The notes below the pieces were generated by a model. It saw nothing but the letters and a program-made list of their open reading frames with translations. It was not told the origin of the DNA and did not search any database. Positions 1-5,139 of a DNA stretch of 5,514 nt are shown here, piece after piece. Origin of the DNA: Geobacteraceae bacterium (GTDB lineage Bacteria > Desulfobacterota > Desulfuromonadia > Geobacterales > Geobacteraceae). The position numbers and the translations under genes are program-made. The DNA lies in NCBI GenBank assembly GCA_012797715.1, contig JAAZOO010000403.1, positions 1 to 5,514 on the forward strand, read 5' to 3'. The first letter of the stretch is position 1. Every line of letters starts with the position of its first letter.

Positions 1-1
1 C

Positions 2-412
2 ACCATCGGCGACCCGTTTCTCTATTCCACCTTCCTCTACCTCTACCGCATCTTCCGCGACCGCTACCCGGACATCCCCATCGAGGCGGTGCCCGGCGTC
101 TCCAGCATCACCGCCGCGGCCGTGGCCGCGGGCGTCCCCCTGGCCGCCGCCTCCGAGCGGATCGCGGTGCTGCCCGCCACCTTCGAGGAGGAGAAGCTCC
201 GCCGCACCCTCCTGGACTTCGATACCGTCGTGCTCATGAAGGTCAACCGGGTCTTCGACCGGGTCTTTGCCCTGCTCAAGGAGCTGGGCCTGGAGGGGAA
301 AGGGGTCTTCGTCAGCCGGGCCGGGACCCGCGAGGAAAAGGTGGTGCATGACCTCGCGTCGCTGGTGGGAAAGAAGCTGGATTACCTGTCGCTGCTGATC
401 GTGAAGAAATAG
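2..412 (+). CDS. cbiL: Cobalt-precorrin-2 / precorrin-2 C20-methyltransferase, C-terminal part (5' end outside window)
   Basis: This is the C-terminal 136 codons of a tetrapyrrole methylase that is open from the first base of the window; its start lies upstream. The visible protein opens with TIGDPFLYSTF, the T-x-GDP-x-x-YSTF signature of CbiL/CobI enzymes, which is part of the SAM-binding region. It continues with EAVPGVSSITAAAA-like sequence, the conserved PGVSS loop, and ends YLSLLIVKK, a typical C-terminal strand. The family transfers a methyl group from SAM to C20 of (cobalt-)precorrin-2 in the cytoplasm; that carbon is later lost with ring contraction. Only 11 bases separate its stop from the cbiF start, so the two are surely co-transcribed. 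The cbiL name rather than cobI follows from the anaerobic-type neighbour cbiG. Family assignment is firm; cobalt versus metal-free substrate is inferred. Confidence 0.93.
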   Translation, partial: TIGDPFLYSTFLYLYRIFRDRYPDIPIEAVPGVSSITAAAVAAGVPLAAASERIAVLPATFEEEKLRRTLLDFDTVVLMKVNRVFDRVFALLKELGLEGKGVFVSRAGTREEKVVHDLASLVGKKLDYLSLLIVKK

Positions 413-418
413 GGGAGG
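413..418 (+). promoter_or_regulatory. Ribosome binding site of cbiF
   Basis: GGGAGG follows immediately after the cbiL TAG stop and lies five bases before the GTG at 424. It decides the GTG start of cbiF. Its position next to the upstream stop suggests translational coupling. Confidence 0.8.
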
Positions 419-423
419 TTTTC

Positions 424-1197
424 GTGCCCAAGGTCCATTTCATCGGCGCCGGCCCCGGCGACCCGGAACTGATCACCGTCAAGGGCGCCCGGCTCCTGGG
501 CGAGGCAGACGTGGTCATCTACGCCGGGAGCCTGGTGGACCTGGAACTGGTGCGCACCCATGCTCCAGGCGCCGAGGTCTACGATTCGTCCTCCATGACC
601 CTGGAGGAAACCACTTCGGCAATTGCGGAAGCTGTGCTTGCCGACAAAAAGGTGGTCCGTCTCCACACCGGCGACCCCTCCATCTACGGCGCCATCCAGG
701 AGCAGATGGCGGAGCTGGACCGGCTCGGCATCGCGTACGATGTCGTGCCCGGAGTGACCAGCGCCTTCGCCGCCGCCGCCGCCCTGAAACAGGAGCTGAC
801 CCTGCCGGAGGTCTCCCAGACGGTGATCATCACCCGCCTGGCAGGAAAGACGCCGGTGCCCGATCGGGAATCACTCGGCGAAATCGCCAAAGTCGGCGCG
901 ACTCTGGTCATCTACCTCTCCGTATCCATGATCGACCGGGTGGTGGAGGAGCTGCTGAAGGGTGCGTACACGCCCGAAACACCGGCCGCCGTGGTCTGCC
1001 GCGCCTCCTGGCCGAACGAGATGGTGCTGGAAGGGACCCTTGGCACTATCGCGGAACAGGCAAAGGAGGCCGGAATTGACAAGCAGGCGCTGATCCTCGT
1101 CGGAGAGGTGCTGAATGCCCGGAAACAGGGGCTGAAGGCGAAGTCGCTCCTGTATGACAAGGAGTTTTCCCACGGCCGCAGGAAGGGGATTACCTGA
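424..1197 (+). CDS. cbiF: Cobalt-precorrin-4 / precorrin-4 C11-methyltransferase
   Basis: A 257-residue protein, normal length for CbiF/CobM, that methylates C11 of (cobalt-)precorrin-4 with SAM in the cytoplasm. The N-terminus reads VHFIGAGPGDPELIT (residues 4-18), the glycine-rich first motif of tetrapyrrole methylases. HTGDPSIYGA starts near residue 81 and is the second SAM-contacting motif. VVPGVTSAFAAAA (PG at 109-110) is the third. LSVSMIDRVVEEL and VVCRASWPNEMVLEGTL are characteristic of the C11 enzymes and separate it from the C17 and C20 enzymes. The GTG start is chosen because a good GGGAGG site sits five bases upstream and the GAGPGD motif begins directly after it. It lies 11 bases after cbiL; the 95-base gap to cbiG is mostly filled by a REP doublet. 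No defects are visible. Confidence 0.96.
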   Translation: MPKVHFIGAGPGDPELITVKGARLLGEADVVIYAGSLVDLELVRTHAPGAEVYDSSSMTLEETTSAIAEAVLADKKVVRLHTGDPSIYGAIQEQMAELDRLGIAYDVVPGVTSAFAAAAALKQELTLPEVSQTVIITRLAGKTPVPDRESLGEIAKVGATLVIYLSVSMIDRVVEELLKGAYTPETPAAVVCRASWPNEMVLEGTLGTIAEQAKEAGIDKQALILVGEVLNARKQGLKAKSLLYDKEFSHGRRKGIT

Positions 1198-1221
1198 CCG
1201 GCCTTTGATAACGCGAATTTC

Positions 1222-1280
1222 GTAGGGGCAGACCCGTGTGTCTGCCCGGCACAAGGGCGGACACACGGGTCCGCCCCTAC
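1222..1280. repeat. REP doublet (REPIN-like inverted pair) between cbiF and cbiG
   Basis: Two 26-base units face each other across a 7-base spacer. Unit 1 (1222-1247) is GTAG followed by the stem GGGCAGAC, a six-base loop CCGTGT and GTCTGCCC. Unit 2, on the other strand (1280-1255), is GTAG, GGGCGGAC, CCGTGT, GTCCGCCC. Each unit has a perfect 8-bp stem. The units differ at two positions only, and those positions pair with one another, so pairing is kept inside each unit. A GTAG-type tetranucleotide before a short palindrome is the known form of REP sequences mobilised by RAYT (TnpA-REP) transposases. The whole could also fold as one long hairpin in the cbiF-cbiG transcript. No T-tract follows, so I do not call it a terminator. 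Confidence 0.88.
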
Positions 1281-1283
1281 ATC

Positions 1284-1288
1284 AGGAA
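1284..1288 (+). promoter_or_regulatory. Ribosome binding site of cbiG
   Basis: AGGAA lies four bases before the ATG at 1293 and just outside the REP doublet. It supports 1293 as the start over the in-frame GTG at 1236, which lies inside the repeat. Confidence 0.6.
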
Positions 1289-1292
1289 CGCC

Positions 1293-2360
1293 ATGAAAAC
1301 CGCCGTAATCGCCATAACCGCCAACGGCGCAATCCTGGGCGCCAGGCTCGTCGAAGGCATGCCCGGCTCCGAGCTCCACCTGCCGCCGAAGCTGGCCAAC
1401 CATGCAGGCCGATCCGCCACTGTTTTCTCCGGGTGCCTCAAGGACTCGATCGGCAAACTCTGGCACGACTTCGACGGCCTGGTCTTCATCATGGCGACCG
1501 GAATCGTGGTGCGGATGATTGCACCTCACCTGGAGGGTAAGGACAAGGACCCGGCGGTGGTGGTCATGGACGACGCGGGGAAATTCGCCGTCTCCCTCCT
1601 CTCGGGGCACCTGGGCGGGGCCAACCGGCTTGCGGAAACCTGCGCCGGCCTGGTCGGCGCGACCCCGGTCATCACCACGGCGACGGATGCCCACTCCCTC
1701 CCTTCCTTCGACCTGCTGGCGAAGGAGCAGGGGTGGGCCATCGACGACCTGTCCCGGGTGAAGGTTCTCAACTCGCTCCTTCTCGAAGGCGCGGAGATCG
1801 CCGTGGTCGATCCGACCTGCCAGGTGGAGTTGTACGCCGACGGCCGCGGCAGGCTTTCTTTTCACAGGGATTTCCAGACCGCGTTGAACAGCGGGGCGAA
1901 AGGCTTCCTGTTCGTAACCAACCGCAGTCTCCCCCCCCAGTCCCTGTCGCCGGCTCTCCTGGTCCTCCGCCCCCGGAATCTGGTGCTCGGCATCGGTTGC
2001 AACAGCGGCACGGACACCGAGGAGATCGAGGAGGTGGTTCTGTCCAACCTGAAACGCCTCTTCCTATCCCTCAAGAGCGTGCGCTGCGTGGCAACGGCCG
2101 CGGCGAAGCGGAACGAGCCGGGCCTCCTGGCCTTTGCTGGAAAGTACCAACTCCCGATAGTATTCTATGAAAGCAGCGAGCTGAATGCCGTATCGCCCCC
2201 CTCCCCACCGTCCCGGCACGCCATGGAAGCCATCGGCGCAATCGGCGTGGCGGAGCCGGCGGCGCTGCTCGCCTCCGACGGCGGGCGCCTGCTGCTGAAG
2301 AAGGTCAAAAGCGGCAACGTGACATTGGCGATTGCGGAAACCGTTAACTGCGAGATTTAA
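1293..2360 (+). CDS. cbiG: Cobalt-precorrin-5A hydrolase (CbiG)
   Basis: A 355-residue protein of normal CbiG length. The family opens the delta-lactone of cobalt-precorrin-5A and releases the two-carbon fragment as acetaldehyde, a step unique to the anaerobic B12 route. The N-terminal domain has MATGIVVRMIAPHL (from residue 67), then DPAVVVMDDAG and LLSGHLGGANRLAE (SGHLGG from 104), and TTATD; these are hallmark CbiG motifs. The C-terminal domain has NLVLGIGCNSGT (Cys 236), then VAEPAALLAS (from 319) and a K-x-x-x-NVTLAIAE end. I chose the ATG at 1293 because it has AGGAA four bases upstream and begins the family-typical MKTAVIAIT strand; the longer in-frame GTG start would translate the REP repeat. 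Its TAA stop lies inside the left inverted repeat of the following module, so the insertion reached the last codon of the gene without damaging the conserved core. Confidence 0.95.
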   Translation: MKTAVIAITANGAILGARLVEGMPGSELHLPPKLANHAGRSATVFSGCLKDSIGKLWHDFDGLVFIMATGIVVRMIAPHLEGKDKDPAVVVMDDAGKFAVSLLSGHLGGANRLAETCAGLVGATPVITTATDAHSLPSFDLLAKEQGWAIDDLSRVKVLNSLLLEGAEIAVVDPTCQVELYADGRGRLSFHRDFQTALNSGAKGFLFVTNRSLPPQSLSPALLVLRPRNLVLGIGCNSGTDTEEIEEVVLSNLKRLFLSLKSVRCVATAAAKRNEPGLLAFAGKYQLPIVFYESSELNAVSPPSPPSRHAMEAIGAIGVAEPAALLASDGGRLLLKKVKSGNVTLAIAETVNCEI

Positions 2361-2385
2361 CAGGGATATTCAGGATAATCAGGAT
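2357..2385 (+). repeat. Left 29-bp inverted repeat arm
   Basis: Perfect inverted partner of 2767-2795. It contains the cbiG stop codon TAA (2358-2360), a CAGG-rich stretch that supplies a Shine-Dalgarno-like AGGA (2372-2375) and the first two bases of the ATG of the enclosed gene. Confidence 0.95.
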
Positions 2386-2773
2386 GAAAAACCAGGTCTT
2401 GCTTCATAAGGAGTTGACAGAAGCCATCCTTGGCGCTTGCTTTGAAGTTATGAATGAACTTGGTGGCGGTTTTCTTGAATCCGTCTACGAGCAGGCACTA
2501 GTATTAGCACTACGGGATAAAGGGCTTTCAGTACATTCACAATTTCCATTAACGGTTCATTTTCGAGGAAAAAAGGTTGGGGAATTCTTTGCTGACGTTC
2601 TTGTCGAGGGAAAGATTATTATTGAACTGAAAGCCGCAAAATCACTCGCACCGGAACACCAAGCCCAGATCATTAATTACTTGAAGGCTGCACAGATAGA
2701 TGTTGGCCTTCTCGTCAATTTTGGCCCTACCAAACTGGAATATCGAAGGTTTCATCAAAAAGCCTTATCCTGA
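2384..2773 (+). CDS. GxxExxY protein (PDDEXK_3-type predicted nuclease fold)
   Basis: A 129-residue protein of the GxxExxY family (about 120-130 residues is usual). The naming motif is G29-FL-E32-SV-Y35. The PD-(D/E)XK-like core is visible as D71 in FFADVLV and E81-L-K83 in IIIELKA, followed by EHQAQIINYLKA (H92, Q95, Y99) and GLLVNFG, the usual end of these proteins. All predicted catalytic residues are present, so it looks intact. No signal peptide or membrane segment is seen. The biological role of the family is not established as far as I know; nuclease activity is only predicted from the fold. It has no link to cobalamin synthesis. It is AT-richer than its neighbours and is enclosed by perfect inverted repeats, so it is probably a recent arrival. 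Start and stop both lie within the repeat arms, and its ribosome site is provided by the left arm. Confidence 0.92.
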   Translation: MKNQVLLHKELTEAILGACFEVMNELGGGFLESVYEQALVLALRDKGLSVHSQFPLTVHFRGKKVGEFFADVLVEGKIIIELKAAKSLAPEHQAQIINYLKAAQIDVGLLVNFGPTKLEYRRFHQKALS

Positions 2774-2795
2774 TTATCCTGAATATCCCTGTTAA
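2767..2795 (-). repeat. Right 29-bp inverted repeat arm
   Basis: Exact reverse complement of 2357-2385. It carries the TGA stop of the GxxExxY gene (2771-2773) and ends in TTAA, 15 bases before the cbiH start. Confidence 0.95.
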
Positions 2796-2798
2796 TCC

Positions 2799-2805
2799 AA
2801 AAGGG
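2799..2805 (+). promoter_or_regulatory. Ribosome binding site of cbiH
   Basis: AAAAGGG is followed by five T residues and the ATG at 2811. It lies outside the right repeat arm, so the cbiH ribosome site was left intact by the insertion. Confidence 0.65.
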
Positions 2806-2810
2806 TTTTT

Positions 2811-4322
2811 ATGTCCAAACTTTACATTGTCGGCATCGGCCCCGGCGCTCTGAAACATATGACCTTCGAGGCCCGCGACGCGATCGGATCATCCGATGCC
2901 GTCGTCGGCTATTCCACCTACCTGAAGCTGATCGACCCCCTTCTGGTCACCAAGAAGGTCGTCTCTTCCGGCATGACGAAAGAGGTCGAGCGCTGCCGGG
3001 AGGCAATCCGCCTGGCCGGGGAAGGCCGGACCGTTGCCCTGGTCTCCAGCGGCGACGCCGGTGTCTACGGCATGGCCGGGCTGGTGTTGGAACTGGCGCC
3101 CCCGGAACCGGTCGAGGTGGTCGTCGTTCCCGGCGTCTCGGCGGTGCAGGCCGCCGCCGCGGTCCTGGGCGCCCCCCTCATGCACGACTTCGCGGTCATC
3201 TCCCTGTCCGACCTGCTCACGCCTTGGGAGCTCATCGAACAGCGGCTGGAGGCAGCCGCCGCGGCCCATTTCGTAGTCGCCCTCTACACCCCCCGCAGCA
3301 AGGGAAGAACCCGCCACATCGAACGGGCCAGGGAGATCCTGCTCCGGAGCCGCAAGCCGGAAACCCCGGTCGGCATCGTCCGCAACGCCTGCCGCGACAA
3401 CGAGGAGAAGATCGTCACCACCCTGGCGGACATGCCCGTGGAGCGGATCGACATGTTCTCCCTGGTCATCGTCGGAAACTCGGCCACCTTTGTGGACAAA
3501 CAGGGAAGGATGGTGACACCGAGAGGTTATGAAACAGGAGCGAGGAATGAGGAACGAGGCACGAGGAAAAACCCTGTGAGCCTTTATCCTCGATCCTCGA
3601 TCCTCGAACCTCGTCCCGTTTCGGGACGCGCCGTAATGTTCGTCGGCACCGCCTCGGACGTGGGCAAATCCGTTCTGACCGCCGGGTTCTGCCGCATCCT
3701 CGCCAACCGGGGCATCCGGGTCGCCCCGTTCAAATCCCAGAACATGGCCCTCAACTCCTTCGCCACCCCCGAGGGGGGCGAGATTGGCCGCGCCCAGGCG
3801 GTGCAGGCCCTGGCCTGCCGCATCCCTTCCCACACCGACATGAACCCGGTGCTGCTCAAGCCCAACTCGGACACGGGAAGCCAGGTAATCGTCCAGGGAA
3901 AGGTGGTGGGGAACATGAAGGTCGAGGAGTACAACGCCTACAAACCCACGGCCTTCGTCAAGGTCGAGCAGAGCTTCCAACGCCTGCGCCAAGCCCATGA
4001 TTTCATCGTCATCGAGGGAGCCGGAAGCATTGCCGAGATCAACCTCAAGGCCCACGACATCGCCAACCTGCGGATCGCGGAGATGGCCGGCTGCCCCTGC
4101 ATCCTGGTGGCGGACATCGACCGGGGCGGCGTGTTCGCCCAGATCGTCGGCACCCTGGAGCTGCTGGAGCCGGAGGAAAGGGAGCGGGTCAAGGGAGTCA
4201 TCATCAACAAGTTCCGGGGCGATCCGTCGCTGCTCGGGCCGGGGATTCAATTCGTGGAAAACAGGACCGGCGTTCCGGTCCTGGGGGTCATCCCCTGGTT
4301 CACCCACTTCCGGAACCCGTAA
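2811..4322 (+). CDS. cbiH: Fusion of cobalt-precorrin-3B C17-methyltransferase (CbiH/CobJ) with the N-terminal synthetase half of cobyric acid synthase (CbiP/CobQ)
   Basis: Residues 1-240 are a complete CbiH/CobJ, which methylates C17 and contracts the ring: LYIVGIGPGA (4-13), SSGDAGVYGMAG (from 79), VVPGVSAVQAAAA (PG at 107-108), LYTPRSKGR (from 158) and an end at TPRGY (240). Residues 241-270 are a low-complexity linker made from an inverted heptamer repeat. From about residue 271 it is CbiP: GTASDVGKS P-loop (279-287, Lys 286), PFKSQNMALNS, GRAQ, NPVLLKP, EGAGSIAEINL, DIDRGGVFA (from 435) and INKFRGD (from 465). CbiP is an ATP-dependent amidase of four corrin side chains. The frame ends at a TAA (4320-4322) inside the usual family motif, before the glutaminase domain. 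Separate CbiP starts are weak: GTG 3576 has no ribosome site, and ATG 3636 would cut into the first strand. Confidence 0.88.
   Translation: MSKLYIVGIGPGALKHMTFEARDAIGSSDAVVGYSTYLKLIDPLLVTKKVVSSGMTKEVERCREAIRLAGEGRTVALVSSGDAGVYGMAGLVLELAPPEPVEVVVVPGVSAVQAAAAVLGAPLMHDFAVISLSDLLTPWELIEQRLEAAAAAHFVVALYTPRSKGRTRHIERAREILLRSRKPETPVGIVRNACRDNEEKIVTTLADMPVERIDMFSLVIVGNSATFVDKQGRMVTPRGYETGARNEERGTRKNPVSLYPRSSILEPRPVSGRAVMFVGTASDVGKSVLTAGFCRILANRGIRVAPFKSQNMALNSFATPEGGEIGRAQAVQALACRIPSHTDMNPVLLKPNSDTGSQVIVQGKVVGNMKVEEYNAYKPTAFVKVEQSFQRLRQAHDFIVIEGAGSIAEINLKAHDIANLRIAEMAGCPCILVADIDRGGVFAQIVGTLELLEPEERERVKGVIINKFRGDPSLLGPGIQFVENRTGVPVLGVIPWFTHFRNP
3541..3614. repeat. Inverted heptamer-repeat array forming the CbiH-CbiP linker
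   Basis: Four tandem 7-base units (CGAGGAA, TGAGGAA, CGAGGCA, CGAGGAA; 3541-3568) are followed by a spacer of about 18 bases and four units of the opposite orientation (TCCTCGA three times, then ACCTCGT; 3587-3614). Aligned as inverted arms (3540-3566 against 3614-3588), 20 of 27 positions pair, in blocks of CGAGG/CCTCG. It reads through in the CbiH-CbiP frame and looks like a dispersed intergenic repeat, not native coding sequence. Confidence 0.8.
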
Positions 4323-4327
4323 GAGGA
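4322..4327 (+). promoter_or_regulatory. Possible ribosome binding site for restart of the CbiP glutaminase half
   Basis: AGAGGA begins in the stop codon of the upstream frame and lies four bases before GTG 4332. The same bases would encode the acidic motif in an intact gene, so the match may be accidental; it could still allow termination-reinitiation. Confidence 0.35.
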
Positions 4328-4331
4328 CAGC

Positions 4332-5135
4332 GTGGCGTTGGAAAAAAAGGCTAAGGGCAAAGGGGTAAAGGCTAACGGCAAAAATATCGCCATTGGGGTG
4401 ATCCGTTTCCCACGCATCTCCAACTACACGGATTTCGACGCGCTGGAGGGAGAGCCGGACGTTACCCTCCGATACATCGAGAAGGCGAGCGAGCTTGAGG
4501 GGTTGGATCTCCTCATCCTACCCGGCAGCAAATCCACCATCGGCGACCTGGCGTTTCTCGGGAAACAGGGGTTTTTTCAGGAGATACGCAAGTTTACCGG
4601 CCCCGTGGTCGGCATCTGCGGCGGCTACCAGATGCTGGGGAAAAGGGTGCTGGACCCGGACGGCGTGGAATCGTCCGTGACGGAAGCCGAGGGACTGGGA
4701 TTGCTTGACGTGGAAACGGTCATGCTCAATGAAAAGGAGACCCACCAGGCGGAGGCTCGGCTGTTGCGGGCAGCCGCACTGATTGTTCCGGGATGCGAGG
4801 ACACGGTCACTGGGTACGAGATCCATATGGGCAGCACCTCGTTGGGTTCATCCGCCAAACCCTTCGCGCAGATTGTCCGGCGTTCCGGCTGCGAGGTGAC
4901 CATAACCGACGGCGCGGTTTCGCCGGACGGCCGGGTTTTCGGCACCTACCTGCACGGTATTTTCGACAATCACGGCTTCCGGACGGCTTTTCTGAATCGA
5001 ATACGAAGGGAAAAGGGATTGCCGCTGATGTCCTCGGCAACCGGCGGCGAAGACCCGTTCAACCTGCTGGCGGAACACCTGGAGCGGCATCTGGATATGG
5101 ACCGGCTGTTCCGGATCTGCGGAATCACCTGCTGA
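4332..5135 (+). CDS. cbiP: Cobyric acid synthase, C-terminal glutaminase half (separated by an in-frame stop)
   Basis: A 267-codon frame in phase with the preceding one, starting at a GTG ten bases after its TAA. It holds IGVIRFPRISNYTDFDAL, LDLLILPGSKSTIGDL, the nucleophile motif GICGGYQMLG (Cys 96 of this piece) and GTYLHGIFDNHGFR (His 208), all standard for the CobB/CobQ-type class I glutaminase domain. This domain hydrolyses glutamine to supply ammonia to the synthetase half. The first 20 residues are a lysine-rich stretch with a 7-residue repeat, in the place of the interdomain linker. The frame ends DRLFRICGITC, as CobQ proteins commonly end. Whether it is made as a separate chain depends on the restart site; alone it lacks the corrin- and ATP-binding half. 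Domain identity is firm; independent expression is doubtful. Confidence 0.8.
   Translation: MALEKKAKGKGVKANGKNIAIGVIRFPRISNYTDFDALEGEPDVTLRYIEKASELEGLDLLILPGSKSTIGDLAFLGKQGFFQEIRKFTGPVVGICGGYQMLGKRVLDPDGVESSVTEAEGLGLLDVETVMLNEKETHQAEARLLRAAALIVPGCEDTVTGYEIHMGSTSLGSSAKPFAQIVRRSGCEVTITDGAVSPDGRVFGTYLHGIFDNHGFRTAFLNRIRREKGLPLMSSATGGEDPFNLLAEHLERHLDMDRLFRICGITC
4346..4382 (+). repeat. Direct repeat in the CbiP interdomain linker
   Basis: AAAGGCTAAGGGCAAA (4346-4361) recurs at 4367-4382 with one mismatch, at a period of 21 bases (seven codons), encoding KAKGKGV then KANGKNI. It follows a run of seven A residues (4342-4348). Confidence 0.7.
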
Positions 5136-5139
5136 TTCC
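5121..5139 (+). other. Hairpin overlapping the cbiP stop codon
   Basis: GGAATCA and TGATTCC form a perfect 7-bp stem around the loop CCTGC; the TGA stop starts the right arm. A weaker stem CTGCG/CGCAG follows (5140-5160). No run of T follows either, so an intrinsic terminator is not supported. Confidence 0.3.

Larger units (their letters stand above)
2357..2795. mobile_element. GxxExxY module bounded by a perfect 29-bp inverted repeat
   Basis: The left end 2357-2385 (begins TTAACAGGGATATTCAGG, ends ATAATCAGGAT) is the exact reverse complement of 2767-2795: 29 of 29 bases match and the match breaks at once on both sides. The arms enclose one gene almost exactly; its ATG starts in the left arm and its TGA lies in the right arm. 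The interior is about 43% GC in the lines I counted, against roughly 70% in the flanking cob genes. Each arm is built of related 9-10-base steps beginning CAGG. Both outer ends are TTAA, so a TTAA target duplication is possible but not proven. No transposase is present. That this is a mobile or mobilised unit is an inference from the ends, composition and position. Confidence 0.72.
3621..5135 (+). pseudogene. cbiP: Cobyric acid synthase cbiP/cobQ reading frame with one in-frame stop
   Basis: Read through the TAA at 4320-4322, this stretch gives a continuous CbiP/CobQ of about 504 residues, normal for the family, with both the N-terminal synthetase and C-terminal glutaminase domains. Around the stop the frame reads FRNP-stop-EDSVALE. 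CbiP homologues carry an acidic motif here (for example an EDED-type stretch in Salmonella CbiP as I recall it), and P-E-E-D-S would be restored by GAA in place of TAA, a single G-to-T change at 4320. No frame change is needed. The options are a true nonsense mutation, a sequencing error, or a working two-piece enzyme through restart at GTG 4332. No other damage is seen in either half, so any inactivation is recent. Confidence 0.65.

Noticed and set aside
1222..1280. Intrinsic terminator between cbiF and cbiG
   Set aside because: The palindrome is strong but no T-run follows. The structure fits a REP doublet inside an operon better.
1236..1292. Upstream in-frame GTG start for cbiG
   Set aside because: It would translate the REP doublet. 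ATG 1293 has its own AGGAA site and begins the family-typical N-terminal strand.
912..1865. Antisense open frame of 317 codons across cbiF, the REP doublet and cbiG
   Set aside because: It crosses an intergenic repeat and two clear genes on the other strand, with no family resemblance.
2889..4307. Long antisense open frame (472 codons) opposite cbiH-cbiP
   Set aside because: High-GC sequence commonly leaves antisense frames open. The translation has no recognisable motif, while the + strand shows two complete sets of B12 enzyme motifs.
4293..4345. Frameshift as the cause of the split cbiP
   Set aside because: Both halves are in the same reading frame; only a stop codon separates them, so no indel is needed.
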